Positions 16,852 to 27,181 of a DNA stretch of 64,000 nucleotides are shown here, piece by piece. A program made the position numbers and the translations under genes. Source of the DNA: Bacteroidota bacterium (lineage in GTDB: Bacteria > Bacteroidota > Bacteroidia > 2-12-FULL-35-15); assembly GCA_947449315.1 (NCBI GenBank), contig CANFRC010000012.1, forward strand, positions 1-64,000, given 5' to 3'. Position 1 is the first letter of the stretch. Each line of letters starts with the position of its first letter. Below the pieces are notes generated by a model that ran no database searches, had not been told where the DNA came from, and saw only the letters and a program-made list of their open reading frames with translations.

Positions 16852-17734
16852 CCCCGTTCTTTTAAAAGAGTGTATTGATGGCTTGAACATTAATCCTGAA
16901 GGGATTTATGTTGATGTAACCTTTGGTGGTGGTGGACATTCCAGAGAGATTTTAAGGCATTTGACAACTGGTAAGTTGTATGCGTTTGATCAGGATGATG
17001 ATGCCGTTAAAAATAAGATCGATGATGAGCGCTTTGTATTGATCAAACAAAATTTCAGGTACCTGAAAAATTTTTTGAAAATGTATAATGCATTACCCAT
17101 TGATGGTTTGCTTGCTGATCTTGGAGTTTCCTCCCATCAGTTTGATGAAGCGGAAAGAGGTTTCTCTATTCGTTTTGATGCAAAACTTGATATGAGGATG
17201 GATCAAAATGCAAAGCAAACAGCTGCCGATGTTTTGAACACGTATAGTGAAGAAGATCTGAAACGAATTTTCAAATTGTATGGTGAAGTTGACAATGCAG
17301 GTTATTTAGCTTCTATCATTTTTCACAATAGAAAAGATAAAGCCATTCAGACAGTGAATGACCTGAAAGTGATGATCACTAAATGTGTGAAGAGAGGAAA
17401 AGAGAATCAATATTACGCCCAGGTGTTTCAAGCCTTGCGAATAGAGGTAAACAAGGAAATGGATGTATTGCAGGAATTGCTTTTGCAAAGTCTAGATGTT
17501 TTGAAACCCGGTGGAAGGCTGGTTGTGATCTCCTATCATTCGTTAGAAGATAGATTGGTTAAAAACATCATGAGAAGTGGAAAGTTTGAAGGGGAAGTAG
17601 AGAAAGATTTTTTTGGTAATCAATTGACGCCTTTTAAGCAGATATCAAAAAAGCCAATTGTGCCAAGTGATGAAGAGAATAAAATAAATAGCAGAGCTAG
17701 AAGTGCAAAATTAAGAATTGCAGAAAAAAAATAA
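16838..17734 (+). CDS. rsmH: 16S rRNA (cytosine(1402)-N(4))-methyltransferase
   Basis: A 298-residue SAM-dependent methyltransferase that methylates N4 of C1402 in the ribosomal P site. Motifs are MEYHNPVLLKECIDGL at the start, DVTFGGGGHSREIL (SAM site, about 28-41), DGLLADLGVSSHQFDEAERGFS, and GGRLVVISYHSLEDRLVK. ATG 16838 fits the family start; a GTG in frame at 16805 is less likely. It overlaps mraZ and abuts ftsL with no gap, so translation is probably coupled. Confidence 0.94.
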   Translation: MEYHNPVLLKECIDGLNINPEGIYVDVTFGGGGHSREILRHLTTGKLYAFDQDDDAVKNKIDDERFVLIKQNFRYLKNFLKMYNALPIDGLLADLGVSSHQFDEAERGFSIRFDAKLDMRMDQNAKQTAADVLNTYSEEDLKRIFKLYGEVDNAGYLASIIFHNRKDKAIQTVNDLKVMITKCVKRGKENQYYAQVFQALRIEVNKEMDVLQELLLQSLDVLKPGGRLVVISYHSLEDRLVKNIMRSGKFEGEVEKDFFGNQLTPFKQISKKPIVPSDEENKINSRARSAKLRIAEKK

Positions 17735-18151
17735 ATGGGAAATAAGTTCAAAGAAGAACCAAAAGCTGAAGAACCTCAAAAGCCTAAAACTCCTGCGAGA
17801 GAAAATAAGGTGGTTCGTTCTGTTGCAAATGTTGTGAGTGGAAGTTTTCTATCAAAAGATACAACAGTAAAAAATTTACCATTCATTTTTTTCTTGTCAT
17901 TTCTAGCTATATGCTACATCGCAAACGGTTATTATGCTGATGATCAAGTAAGAAAAGTGAACAGATTAACAAACGAAATAAAGGAGTTGCGAACGCAATA
18001 CATTGTTGTAAAAGATTCTTTAGTTGTAAAAAGCAAACAAACAGAAGTAGCGAAAGCATTAGCAAAAAAAGAAACAGGAATAAAGGAGTCGGTGGTGCCT
18101 CCTAAGAAAATACTAGTACAAACAGTTAACACAACTACCCAAAAAGATTAA
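17735..18151 (+). CDS. ftsL: FtsL-like cell division protein
   Basis: A 138-residue bitopic membrane protein. It has a charged cytoplasmic N-terminus (1-47), one transmembrane helix (about 48-67, PFIFFLSFLAICYIANGYYA) and a short periplasmic coiled coil (VRKVNRLTNEIKELRTQYIVVKDSL). That layout, the small size and the position between rsmH and ftsI identify FtsL, which joins FtsB and FtsQ in the divisome. Sequence conservation in this family is low, so position carries much of the call. Confidence 0.82.
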   Translation: MGNKFKEEPKAEEPQKPKTPARENKVVRSVANVVSGSFLSKDTTVKNLPFIFFLSFLAICYIANGYYADDQVRKVNRLTNEIKELRTQYIVVKDSLVVKSKQTEVAKALAKKETGIKESVVPPKKILVQTVNTTTQKD

Positions 18152-18156
18152 GAACC

Positions 18157-20277
18157 TTGGAAATTAGAAAAGACATACTGTGGCGTGTATATCTCATATA
18201 TTTTATTATATGCCTTTTCGGTGTCGCTATTATTTCCAAAATATGTATCATCCAATTTTCTGAAGGAGATAAGTGGAGAGCTCAGGCAGAAAGTTTCTCA
18301 ACCAAGATTTTTGAGATTGAAGCTGTTCGTGGTAATATCTACGATGCAAATGGTAGTTTGTTAGCAACATCTCTGCCTTATTTTGAAGTGGGTATGGACG
18401 TAAATACGGATGCGATCACCAAAGAAATATTTAATGATAATGTTGATTCACTATCCATTTGTCTTGCTAATTTATTTCAGGATAAAAGTTGGAAAGATTA
18501 TAGAAAATGTCTTGTGAAAGCTCGCAGAGATGGCGATCGTTGGGTTGTTCTTCAACGCGATGTTTCATATACTGATCTTCAGAAGATGAAAAAATTTCCA
18601 ATCCTGAAAAGAGGTAAAAATCGTGGTGGTTTCATTTATCTGCAAACAAACAAACGCGAGCGTCCTTTCCAAGGGCTAGCTGCAAGAACCATAGGTAAAC
18701 TTAATGAGAACGGAACAGGAAAGTCGTATGGTTTAGAATCTGCCTTCGATAGTATTCTGGTTGGAACGACAGGAGAAAGGACCATGCAAAAGATTGCAGG
18801 AAATGTTTGGCGTCCAATCACCGATGATAATCAGATCGACCCTCAAGATGGAGATGATATTCTTTCAACGATTGATATCAATGTGCAGGATGTTGCTGAA
18901 AATTCGCTGATGAATTGTTTAAAAAAGCACGGTGCCGATCATGGATGTTTGATATTAATGGAGATCAAGACAGGTGAAGTAAAAGCAATTGCAAATCTGA
19001 AACGCAACGGAAAAGATACTTCTCAATATTTAGAAAATCTGAATTATGCTGTTGGTGTTGCAACTGTTCCTGGCTCCACATTCAAACTTCCCTCTCTTGT
19101 TGCTGCAATGGAAGATTTCAATGTGAGTCTGAATGAGATAGTTGATATAGGCGAGGGAACATGTTTTTATAGCGATGCAAAAGTGAGTGATTCACACCAT
19201 CCTGCAAAAAGTAGAATAACAGTGAAGGAGGTATTCGAGCAGTCTTCCAATGTTGGAGTTACAAAAATAATTACAAAATACTATGCTAAACAACCGCAAC
19301 AATATATTGATCGTTTATATAAAATGAATTTGAATGATCCTTTAAACATTACGATTCCAGGTGAAGCGAAACCTTATATAAAAAACACAAAAGATAAAAC
19401 TTGGTCAAAAATTTCTTTACCATGGATAAGCTACGGATACGAAACTCGTATTACTCCATTGCAGATCCTGAATTTTTATAGCGCTGTTGCAAATAATGGA
19501 AAAATGATGCGCCCCATGTTTGTAAAAGAAATTCGTAATCGAGGGAAAACAAAAAAAGCATTCCAGCCGGAAGTGATAAATGAATCCATCTGTTCTCAAG
19601 CAACGGTTAAAAAGGCAAAAGAGATGATGGAAGGTGTCGTATTACGAGGGACAGGAAAAAGCTTAGCAGCATCAAATTATCAGATTGCTGGAAAAACCGG
19701 GACAGCACAAATGGGAATCGTGAATGGTAAAATGACTTATCAAGCTTCCTTCGTTGGTTATTTTCCTGCTGATAATCCGAAGTATTCTTGCATTGTTGTA
19801 GTTAGTGCACCAAGTGGTGATTCTTATTATGGAGGTGCTGTAGCAGGCCCAGTGTTTAAGGATGTAGCCGATAAAGTATATTCAACAAGCCTAGAGATTC
19901 ATAAAGAAATTAATTCTGTACAACCTCAATTTTCTTCAAAGGCCCCTTCAGTAAAATGCGGCTATCAGCCCGAAATTGAAACGGTACTAACTACATTAAA
20001 AGTGAAGAACAGTACGAATGATGCTAAAGCAGAATGGGTTTCTTCTTCAACAAAAGATTCTGTCTCAGTCAGCCTTTTTTCAAACAAAACTGAAGCAGAA
20101 TTAAAACGAGGCATTGTTCCAAACTTAGTTGGAATGACAGCAAGGGATGTTTTATATCTATTAGAGAATAACGGAATGAGAGTAAAGTTAATTGGCAGTG
20201 GTGCTGTTGCTACTCAGTCGATTAGTGCGGGAGCAACCTTTATAAAAGGAACACAAATAATCTTGCAATTGATTTAA
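18157..20277 (+). CDS. ftsI: division transpeptidase (penicillin-binding protein 3) with PASTA domain
   Basis: A 706-residue class B PBP that crosslinks septal peptidoglycan. It has an N-terminal membrane helix (about 10-30), a pedestal domain with RGNIYDANG, and a transpeptidase domain with the active-site motif STFK (307-310), SSN (363-365) and KTG (513-515). A single C-terminal PASTA domain (about 640-706, VPNLVGMTARDVLYLLE) is present. E. coli FtsI has no PASTA; Bacteroidota homologues often do. The start is TTG at 18157, 5 bp after ftsL; no better ATG precedes the membrane helix. It abuts murE with no gap. Confidence 0.93.
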   Translation: MEIRKDILWRVYLIYFIICLFGVAIISKICIIQFSEGDKWRAQAESFSTKIFEIEAVRGNIYDANGSLLATSLPYFEVGMDVNTDAITKEIFNDNVDSLSICLANLFQDKSWKDYRKCLVKARRDGDRWVVLQRDVSYTDLQKMKKFPILKRGKNRGGFIYLQTNKRERPFQGLAARTIGKLNENGTGKSYGLESAFDSILVGTTGERTMQKIAGNVWRPITDDNQIDPQDGDDILSTIDINVQDVAENSLMNCLKKHGADHGCLILMEIKTGEVKAIANLKRNGKDTSQYLENLNYAVGVATVPGSTFKLPSLVAAMEDFNVSLNEIVDIGEGTCFYSDAKVSDSHHPAKSRITVKEVFEQSSNVGVTKIITKYYAKQPQQYIDRLYKMNLNDPLNITIPGEAKPYIKNTKDKTWSKISLPWISYGYETRITPLQILNFYSAVANNGKMMRPMFVKEIRNRGKTKKAFQPEVINESICSQATVKKAKEMMEGVVLRGTGKSLAASNYQIAGKTGTAQMGIVNGKMTYQASFVGYFPADNPKYSCIVVVSAPSGDSYYGGAVAGPVFKDVADKVYSTSLEIHKEINSVQPQFSSKAPSVKCGYQPEIETVLTTLKVKNSTNDAKAEWVSSSTKDSVSVSLFSNKTEAELKRGIVPNLVGMTARDVLYLLENNGMRVKLIGSGAVATQSISAGATFIKGTQIILQLI

Positions 20278-21741
20278 ATGAAATTACTAAAGGACATATT
20301 ATACAAGGCTGGTTTGGTTGAGGTTGTTGGTTCTACCAATGTAGCGATCATGTCAATCACGTTCGATTCTAGAAAAATTGAGAAGGATAGCTTGTTTGTA
20401 GCCGTAAAAGGCTCCTTAAGTGATGGTCATAAATATATCGATGATACAATTTCCAAAGGCGCAATTGCTATTTTATGCGAAGAAATTCCTGAAAATTTAA
20501 ATGAGAAGATCACTTACATAAAAGTAAAAGATACAACCGCTGCTTTAGGAGTAGTTGCAAGTAATTTTTACGGTAACCCCTCTGAAAGTTTAAAATTAGT
20601 TGGTGTTACAGGAACAAATGGCAAAACGACTACAGTTACTTTATTGTTCAATTTGTTTAAAAAATTAGGATATAAAGTTGGATTACTTTCTACCGTTAAG
20701 AATCAGATCAATAACGATGTGATTCCCGCAACACATACAACACCAGATGCAATTCAATTAAATGCATTGCTTCGTCAGATGGTTGATAAGGGGTGTACGC
20801 ACTGTTTTATGGAAGTAAGTTCTCATGCAGTAGTTCAAAACAGGATTGCAGGAATTCATTTTCAAGGTGGCGTTTTTTCAAACATTACACACGATCATTT
20901 AGATTATCATAAAACATTCGAAGAATATATCAAGGCAAAAAAGAAGTTTTTTGATATGTTGGGAAGTGATGCATTTGCGCTCACCAATAAAGATGATGCA
21001 AATGGAGATGTAATGTTGCAGAATACTAAAGCAACAAAAAAAACATATTCATTGCGTTCGATGGCTGATTTTAAATGCAAAGTGGTGGAGAATCAATTCA
21101 GTGGTCTTCTGTTGAATATAGATAATAATGAAGTTTGGACAAAATTGATAGGAAGCTTTAATGCTTATAATCTGCTTGCTGTGTATGCAACAGCAGTTTT
21201 ATTGAAAGAAGACAAAACAAATGTGTTAACCACATTGAGCTCCTTGAGTTCAGTGGAAGGTCGTTTTCAATATGTAAGAACAGATAATGGGATAATTGGA
21301 ATTGTTGATTATGCTCATACTCCTGATGCATTATTAAATGTATTGAAAACAATTGCAGACATCAGATCAGGAAATGAGCAGGTGATAACTGTTGTTGGAT
21401 GTGGTGGAGATAGAGATGCTGCAAAACGCCCTGTAATGGCAAAGATAGCTTGTGAGCTCAGCAACAAAGTAATTCTTACTTCCGACAATCCAAGAAGTGA
21501 AGATCCGGAAGCAATAATAAAAGAAATGCAGGCAGGTGTTGATGCAGTAAATAATAAAAAAACAATCTCCATTACGGATAGAAGTGAAGCTATAAAAACA
21601 GCTTGTTCATATGCAAAGCAGGGCGACATTATCCTTGTTGCTGGTAAAGGACACGAGAAGTATCAGGAGATAAAAGGAGTGAAGCATGATTTTGATGACA
21701 TGATTGTGCTGCAGGAAAATTTAAAATTATTTGAAAAATAA
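20278..21741 (+). CDS. murE: UDP-MurNAc-L-Ala-D-Glu:meso-diaminopimelate ligase
   Basis: A 487-residue cytoplasmic ATP-dependent Mur ligase that adds the third peptide residue. It has an N-terminal UMP-sugar domain with [18 protein letters not shown], the ATP loop VTGTNGKTT (near 110-118), a central domain with [10 protein letters not shown] and [10 protein letters not shown], and a C-terminal DNPRSEDP motif. DNPR selects meso-DAP in place of lysine, so the peptidoglycan is probably DAP type. It follows ftsI without a gap and precedes mraY by 17 bp. Confidence 0.95.
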   Translation: MKLLKDILYKAGLVEVVGSTNVAIMSITFDSRKIEKDSLFVAVKGSLSDGHKYIDDTISKGAIAILCEEIPENLNEKITYIKVKDTTAALGVVASNFYGNPSESLKLVGVTGTNGKTTTVTLLFNLFKKLGYKVGLLSTVKNQINNDVIPATHTTPDAIQLNALLRQMVDKGCTHCFMEVSSHAVVQNRIAGIHFQGGVFSNITHDHLDYHKTFEEYIKAKKKFFDMLGSDAFALTNKDDANGDVMLQNTKATKKTYSLRSMADFKCKVVENQFSGLLLNIDNNEVWTKLIGSFNAYNLLAVYATAVLLKEDKTNVLTTLSSLSSVEGRFQYVRTDNGIIGIVDYAHTPDALLNVLKTIADIRSGNEQVITVVGCGGDRDAAKRPVMAKIACELSNKVILTSDNPRSEDPEAIIKEMQAGVDAVNNKKTISITDRSEAIKTACSYAKQGDIILVAGKGHEKYQEIKGVKHDFDDMIVLQENLKLFEK

Positions 21742-21758
21742 CTAAAACAGATCATAGA

Positions 21759-23039
21759 ATGTTCTACTATTTATTTGATTTTTTAGACAAGCAGTTTGAT
21801 TTTCCCGGAGCGGGAGTGTTTCATTATATCTCTTTCCGTGCCGCTATGGCTTTGATTGGGTCACTCTTAATTTCGATGGCATTCGGAAAACGTATTATTC
21901 AGTTATTACATAAAAAACAGGTTGGAGAAACTGTTCGTGATCTGGGTTTAGAGGGCCAGATGGAAAAAAAAGGAACTCCAACCATGGGAGGTTTAATTAT
22001 TCTCTCTGCAATCGTTGTCCCTACGTTGTTGTTTGCAAAACTTCATAACGTATATATTATTTTAATGTTACTGTCCACCGTATGGCTTGGTGCAATAGGT
22101 TTTTTGGATGATTACATCAAAGTATTTAAAAAAGATAAAAAAGGATTAAAAGGAAAATTTAAAGTATTAGGACAAATCGGTATAGGGTTGATTGTAGGGA
22201 TCACACTGTATTGTAATGACGAGGTTGTAGTAAAAGAAAAGTTAACGAATAGTGTTTCTGTATTTACACCATTGGGTGCAAATGCAGATGTAGTACATGG
22301 TTCAGAAGCTGCTCCTCAGATGGCAAAGTGGGCGAATAAGGAAACAAAGTCGATGAAAACGACTATTCCATTTGTAAAAAATAATGAATTTGATTATTCA
22401 TCATTGCTTTCATTTATTGGACCAGGATATAAAAAATGGGCATGGATAATTTTTATTCCTATTGTAATCATAATTGTTACTGCAGTATCTAACGGAGCAA
22501 ATATCACGGATGGAATTGATGGTTTAGCAACGGGAACTTCCGCTATCATAGGAGTTGTATTAGGAATACTTGCTTACGTTTCCGGTAATACCGTTTTCGC
22601 TGATTATTTAAATATCATGTATATCCCTAACTCTGGGGAGTTGGTAATTTTTATAGCTGCTTTTGTTGGAGCTTGTGTCGGATTTTTATGGTACAACTCT
22701 TATCCGGCTCAAGTATTTATGGGTGATACAGGTAGTTTGGCGCTAGGCGGAATAATCGCGGTGTTTGCGATCGCAATCAGAAAAGAACTATTAATTCCAA
22801 TTCTCTGTGGTGTATTCTTAGTCGAAAATGTTTCGGTAATGCTGCAGGTTGCTTACTTCAAACGAATGAAGAAAAAATTCGGAATTGAATATGCTCGTGA
22901 ACATCGTTTATTTAAAATGGCTCCATTACATCATCATTATCAAAAATTAGGAATGCATGAAGCAAAAATAGTTTCACGCTTCTGGATCATTGGGATCATG
23001 TTAGCAGTTTTGACAATTGTAACATTGAAGTTGAGATAA
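21759..23039 (+). CDS. mraY: phospho-MurNAc-pentapeptide transferase
   Basis: A 426-residue polytopic inner-membrane enzyme that moves phospho-MurNAc-pentapeptide from UMP to undecaprenyl phosphate, making lipid I. Conserved motifs are [40 protein letters not shown] and the histidine loop [12 protein letters not shown]. coli MraY has 360 residues. The excess is an insertion after the fifth helix (about 150-215) typical of Bacteroidota. Its stop abuts the murD start. Confidence 0.95.
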   Translation: MFYYLFDFLDKQFDFPGAGVFHYISFRAAMALIGSLLISMAFGKRIIQLLHKKQVGETVRDLGLEGQMEKKGTPTMGGLIILSAIVVPTLLFAKLHNVYIILMLLSTVWLGAIGFLDDYIKVFKKDKKGLKGKFKVLGQIGIGLIVGITLYCNDEVVVKEKLTNSVSVFTPLGANADVVHGSEAAPQMAKWANKETKSMKTTIPFVKNNEFDYSSLLSFIGPGYKKWAWIIFIPIVIIIVTAVSNGANITDGIDGLATGTSAIIGVVLGILAYVSGNTVFADYLNIMYIPNSGELVIFIAAFVGACVGFLWYNSYPAQVFMGDTGSLALGGIIAVFAIAIRKELLIPILCGVFLVENVSVMLQVAYFKRMKKKFGIEYAREHRLFKMAPLHHHYQKLGMHEAKIVSRFWIIGIMLAVLTIVTLKLR

Positions 23040-24380
23040 ATGAAACGCTTGGTAATACTTGGCGGTGGAGAGAGTGGTGTGGGTAGCGCAGTGCTAGCAC
23101 AAAAAAAAGGATTTGAAGTTTTTCTTTCTGATAAAGGAAAATTAAAAGATAAGTACAAAAACGTTCTTTCAAAATATGGAATTGAGTGGGAGGAAGAAAA
23201 GCATTCTGAACACTTGGTATTAAATGCGGATGAAGTTGTGAAAAGTCCTGGTATTCCTGACACTGCAGATTTAGTAAAAGCATTGAAAGCAAAAAATATT
23301 CCTGTGATATCGGAAATAGAATTTGCTGGACGATATACAACTGCAAAAAAAATATGTATTACAGGAAGTAATGGAAAAACGACCACCACCTTACTTATTT
23401 ATCACATGATGCAAAAAGGGGGTTTTAATGTAGGGCTTGGAGGGAATGTAGGAAAGAGTTTTGCAATGCAGGTAGCAGAGAATGATTTTGATTATTATGT
23501 TTTAGAGCTAAGTAGTTTTCAGCTAGATGGCATGTTTGAGTTCAAAGCTGATATTGCGATTCTGCTAAACATTACTCCAGATCATTTGGATAGATATGAT
23601 TACAAGTTGGAAAACTATGCGAATTCAAAATTTAGGATTATTCAAAACCAAACAGTGAACGATGCATTTATTTATTGTATGGATGATGAAGAGACAATGA
23701 AAATTCTTCAATCAAAAAAAATCAACGCAAAACAATATCCTTTCTCAATAAAGAAAAAAGTTGAACAAGGAGCATTTTTAAACGAAAACAATCAACTAGA
23801 AATAAATACTAATAACACAAATCCCTTATTTATGACAATTCAAGAACTGGCCCTTCAAGGCAAACACAACATTTACAATTCAATGGCTGCTGGTGTAACA
23901 GGCAAACTAATTGAGATGAGAAAAGAATCAATTCGCGAGAGTCTTTCTGATTTTCATAACATCGACCACCGTTTAGAATTGGTAGGAAATGTTCATGGAA
24001 TTGAATTTATTAACGATTCAAAAGCCACGAATGTTAATTCTACATGGTATGCTTTGGAAAGTATGAATAACCCTGTTATTCTTATTCTTGGAGGAGTTGA
24101 TAAAGGAAATGATTATTCGATGCTTTCAGATCTTGTAAAAGAAAAAGTAAAAGCAATTATCTGTTTGGGAACGGATAATAAAAAGATCATCAAATCTTTT
24201 GGGGGAGTAGTTGAAACAATTGTAGAAGCGAAATCAGCTAAAGAAGCGGTAGCGCAGGCCTATAAGATCGGTAAGAAAGGGGATACCGTTCTTTTATCTC
24301 CGGCATGTGCTAGTTTTGATTTGTTTGAAAATTATGAAGATCGCGGAACTCAGTTTAAGCAAGCGGTTCGTGCACTTTAA
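23040..24380 (+). CDS. murD: UDP-MurNAc-L-alanine:D-glutamate ligase
   Basis: A 446-residue cytoplasmic ligase adding D-Glu to UDP-MurNAc-L-Ala. It has an N-terminal Rossmann domain with ILGGGESGVGSA, the ATP loop ITGSNGKTTTT (near 105), and a central domain with LELSSFQLD and NITPDHLDRY. The C-terminal domain has DHRLELV, FINDSKATN, ILILGGVDKGNDY and LLSPACASFDLFENYEDRG. All expected substrate-binding residues of the C-terminal domain appear intact, unlike in the partial copy that follows 33 bp later. Confidence 0.95.
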   Translation: MKRLVILGGGESGVGSAVLAQKKGFEVFLSDKGKLKDKYKNVLSKYGIEWEEEKHSEHLVLNADEVVKSPGIPDTADLVKALKAKNIPVISEIEFAGRYTTAKKICITGSNGKTTTTLLIYHMMQKGGFNVGLGGNVGKSFAMQVAENDFDYYVLELSSFQLDGMFEFKADIAILLNITPDHLDRYDYKLENYANSKFRIIQNQTVNDAFIYCMDDEETMKILQSKKINAKQYPFSIKKKVEQGAFLNENNQLEINTNNTNPLFMTIQELALQGKHNIYNSMAAGVTGKLIEMRKESIRESLSDFHNIDHRLELVGNVHGIEFINDSKATNVNSTWYALESMNNPVILILGGVDKGNDYSMLSDLVKEKVKAIICLGTDNKKIIKSFGGVVETIVEAKSAKEAVAQAYKIGKKGDTVLLSPACASFDLFENYEDRGTQFKQAVRAL

Positions 24381-24413
24381 TTAGTTGATTGGTGTTATTA
24401 CAATAAATAAGAG

Positions 24414-24923
24414 ATGTCAGAAGTGAATAAAATAAAAAATTATCACGACAAACTAAACCCGTCTTTGGTTTCCCGCGAACGCGTGAGATCTTCAGAAGAC
24501 GATCATCAACTTGAATTTGTTGATGAGATAAATGGTGTTTTATACATCAACGATTCAAAATCCATCCGAGTAACATCAACACGTTATTCTTTGGAAGCAA
24601 TTGAAACACCTGTGTTGCTTATACTTGGAGGTGATGACAGAGAAAATGATTATTCTTTGCTCGGGCAACAGATCAAGCAAAAGGTAATAGCTGTCATTTA
24701 TTTAGGAGAGAGTAGTGATAAGTTTTTAAAGTATTTCGCGGAACAAAAAATGTTTTTTGCGAAAGCAACAAGTATTCGTGAGTCAATACAAATAGCATCT
24801 GCCTTCGCTCGTTCAGGTGATGCAGTTTTGTTTTCTCCTGCATGTCCGAGTTATCAGGAACGTGATAATTATAAAAGCAGAGGAAACGATTTTAAATCAG
24901 TAGTTAAAAGTCTAAAAGCATAG
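24414..24923 (+). CDS. standalone MurD C-terminal-domain protein
   Basis: A 169-residue protein that corresponds only to the C-terminal domain of MurD. It aligns by eye to the neighbouring murD product: DHQLEFV to DHRLELV, YINDSKSIRVTSTRYSLEAI to FINDSKATNVNSTWYALESM, LLILGGDDRENDY to ILILGGVDKGNDY, and FSPACPSYQERDNYKSRG to LSPACASFDLFENYEDRG. It lacks the UDP-sugar and ATPase domains, and positions that hold D-Glu in MurD are changed (ATN to SIR, K to R, LF to ER). It cannot be a full ligase. Its intact frame, divergence from murD and tight spacing (3 bp to ftsW) argue for a working protein and against a recent decay product. The N-terminal ~30 residues are unrelated to MurD. Confidence 0.82.
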   Translation: MSEVNKIKNYHDKLNPSLVSRERVRSSEDDHQLEFVDEINGVLYINDSKSIRVTSTRYSLEAIETPVLLILGGDDRENDYSLLGQQIKQKVIAVIYLGESSDKFLKYFAEQKMFFAKATSIRESIQIASAFARSGDAVLFSPACPSYQERDNYKSRGNDFKSVVKSLKA

Positions 24924-24926
24924 CAA

Positions 24927-26078
24927 TTGAATCTATTTAAATACATAAAAGGAGATAAGGTTATTTGGACAATAGTATTGCTACTTTCCCTATTATCTAT
25001 TTTAGTTGTTTACAGTTCAGTCGTTGCCTTGGCCTATCGATATAAAAATGGTGATACGGCGTCTTATTTGATCAAACATATTTTTATTGTTGGTTCTGGA
25101 ATATTTTTAATGTATTTAGTTCACAAAGTAAAATATTCTTATTTCTCAAGGATCTCACAAATTGCGATAATTCTTGCAGCTCCTTTATTGTTATACACAC
25201 TCATGAAGGGGGTGAGTGCTGGTGAAGCATCTCGTTGGTTGGCCATTCCGGGCACATCATTGACATTTCAAACATCTGATTTTGCGAAACTGGCCTTGAT
25301 CATATACGTTGCTCGAATGCTTTCAATAAAGCAAGATGTGATAAAAGATTTCAAACAAGCGTTTTTACCAATTGTAATTCCAGTAGGAATTATTTGTGCA
25401 TTAATTTTTCCTGCAAATTTTTCTACCGCAGCTTTGTTGTTTTTAACATGCCTGGTTTTAATGTTTGTTGGACGAATGAATGCAAAACATTTACTCCTTC
25501 TTGTCGGTTCGGCTATTGTCTTTGGTGTGTTGTTAATTGTTTTGATATTTAATTTCCCTACGATTGTAAAACGAGGTGAAACCTGGAAAGCGCGTATCGA
25601 AAATTTCAGTAAAGGGGATAGTGAAAGTAATTTTCAGGCAGAGCAGGCAAAAATTGCAATCGCTACAGGTCGTGTTTTTGGGAAAGGGCCTGGCAATAGT
25701 ATGCAACGAAATTTTTTACCCCAAGCATCTTCCGATTTTATCTTTGCTATTGTGATTGAAGAATGGGGTTTAATTACTGCTATTCTTATAGTTTTTTTAT
25801 ATATAGTCCTCTTGTTTCGTGGTGTACGTATCGCCAATAAAAGCGAGCGCACTTTTGGTAGTTTACTTGCCATTGGCTTAACATTCAGTTTGGTTTTTCA
25901 GGCAATTATTAATATGGCTGTTGCAGTCAATTTATTTCCTGTTACCGGACAACCATTGCCTTTAGTCAGCATGGGTGGAACATCAATTTGGTTTACAAGT
26001 ATTGCAATCGGAATTATTTTAAGTGTCAGTCGCGAAACAGAAATTGCTGAGGAAGGGGGGTCGATTGAAGCCGCTTAA
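24927..26078 (+). CDS. ftsW: septal lipid II polymerase FtsW
   Basis: A 383-residue SEDS-family membrane protein that polymerises lipid II at the septum with FtsI. About ten hydrophobic helices are visible. The family signatures are FAKLALIIYVARML (about 112-125) and, near the C-terminus, NLFPVTGQPLPLVSMGGTS. The start is TTG at 24927, 3 bp after the previous stop. The 3' end overlaps murG by 14 bp. Confidence 0.93.
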   Translation: MNLFKYIKGDKVIWTIVLLLSLLSILVVYSSVVALAYRYKNGDTASYLIKHIFIVGSGIFLMYLVHKVKYSYFSRISQIAIILAAPLLLYTLMKGVSAGEASRWLAIPGTSLTFQTSDFAKLALIIYVARMLSIKQDVIKDFKQAFLPIVIPVGIICALIFPANFSTAALLFLTCLVLMFVGRMNAKHLLLLVGSAIVFGVLLIVLIFNFPTIVKRGETWKARIENFSKGDSESNFQAEQAKIAIATGRVFGKGPGNSMQRNFLPQASSDFIFAIVIEEWGLITAILIVFLYIVLLFRGVRIANKSERTFGSLLAIGLTFSLVFQAIINMAVAVNLFPVTGQPLPLVSMGGTSIWFTSIAIGIILSVSRETEIAEEGGSIEAA

Positions 26079-27180
26079 GATAATTGTTAGCGGAGGTGGA
26101 ACGGGAGGGCATATCTTTCCAGCTATCGCTATTGCAAATGCCATTAAAGCCTTAAGACCCGATACGGAATTTCTGTTTGTTGGTGCTGAAGGAAAAATGG
26201 AGATGGAAAAAGTGCCGGCTGCAGGATATAAGATTGAAGGACTTTGGATATCGGGTTTTCAAAGAAAAATTTCTATGTCAAACTTAGCTTTCCCTTTTAA
26301 AGTGATCAGCAGTTTGCTAAAAGCTAAAAAAATATTTAAAACATTTAAACCTGATGCTGTAATTGGTACAGGAGGATTTGCTAGTGGACCAATGTTGCAG
26401 GTTGCAGCAAAAAATGGTGCTGTCACTCTAGTTCAGGAACAAAATTCATATCCTGGTATCACAAATAAAATTCTTTCTAAAAAAGTTGATAGAATATGTG
26501 TTGCCTATGCTGGAATGGAGAAATATTTTCCGAAACAAAAAATATTGCTGACTGGAAATCCTGTAAGACAGGATATTTTGAGTTTGGATGGAAAGCGTGA
26601 AAGAGGCTTAGAATACTTTGGATTGAATGGCAACAAAAAAATAATCCTTGTGATTGGTGGAAGTTTAGGAGCAAGAACAATCAATGAAAGTATTGTTAAT
26701 TGTTTGCATGAATTCGAAAAAAACAACATTCAATTGCTATGGCAAACCGGAAAAGGATTTTTCGATACAGCAAAACAAGCGGTTTCAAAATATGAAGAAA
26801 AAGGAATAAACGCTTTCGATTTTATTCAAAAAATGGATTACGCTTATGCTGTTGCCGATATTGTTATTTCAAGAGCAGGTGCAAGTTCAGTTTCAGAATT
26901 ATGTTTGGTAAAAAAGCCTTGCATATTGATCCCTTCACCAAATGTTGCAGAAGATCATCAGACAAAAAATGCGATGGCGCTTGTGACACATAATGCCGCT
27001 GTCATAATTAAAGATGTTGATTCCAGAGAAAAGTTGTGTTCTGAGACATTAGCGTTAATATATAATGAAACACAGTGTTTGAAGTTGTCCGAAAATATTG
27101 GACGATTAGCGTTTCAGGATTCAGCAACAGTAATTGCCAATGAGGTCTTGAGTCTGATAAATAAAAAGGGTAATAAATAG
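26065..27180 (+). CDS. murG: UDP-GlcNAc:lipid I GlcNAc transferase
   Basis: A 371-residue peripheral GT28 glycosyltransferase that makes lipid II on the inner face of the membrane. Motifs are IIVSGGGTGGHIFPA at the start, GTGGFASGPM, EQNSYPG, VIGGSLGARTIN, and the donor-binding block SRAGASSVSELCL with DHQTKNA. I chose TTG 26065: the glycine-rich loop must be near the N-terminus, and a strong GGAAGGGGGG Shine-Dalgarno lies 4 bp upstream. An in-frame GTG at 26023 would sit within ftsW and add residues foreign to the family. Confidence 0.92.
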   Translation: MKPLKIIVSGGGTGGHIFPAIAIANAIKALRPDTEFLFVGAEGKMEMEKVPAAGYKIEGLWISGFQRKISMSNLAFPFKVISSLLKAKKIFKTFKPDAVIGTGGFASGPMLQVAAKNGAVTLVQEQNSYPGITNKILSKKVDRICVAYAGMEKYFPKQKILLTGNPVRQDILSLDGKRERGLEYFGLNGNKKIILVIGGSLGARTINESIVNCLHEFEKNNIQLLWQTGKGFFDTAKQAVSKYEEKGINAFDFIQKMDYAYAVADIVISRAGASSVSELCLVKKPCILIPSPNVAEDHQTKNAMALVTHNAAVIIKDVDSREKLCSETLALIYNETQCLKLSENIGRLAFQDSATVIANEVLSLINKKGNK

Positions 27181-27181
27181 A

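Noticed and set aside
24381..24923. Reading the murD C-domain copy as a frameshifted end of murD
   Set aside because: murD already has its own complete C-terminal domain, and the copy has a separate start, different N-terminus and diverged sequence.
26023..26064. GTG start for murG inside ftsW
   Set aside because: The glycine-rich loop belongs at the N-terminus, and the TTG at 26065 has a strong Shine-Dalgarno just upstream.
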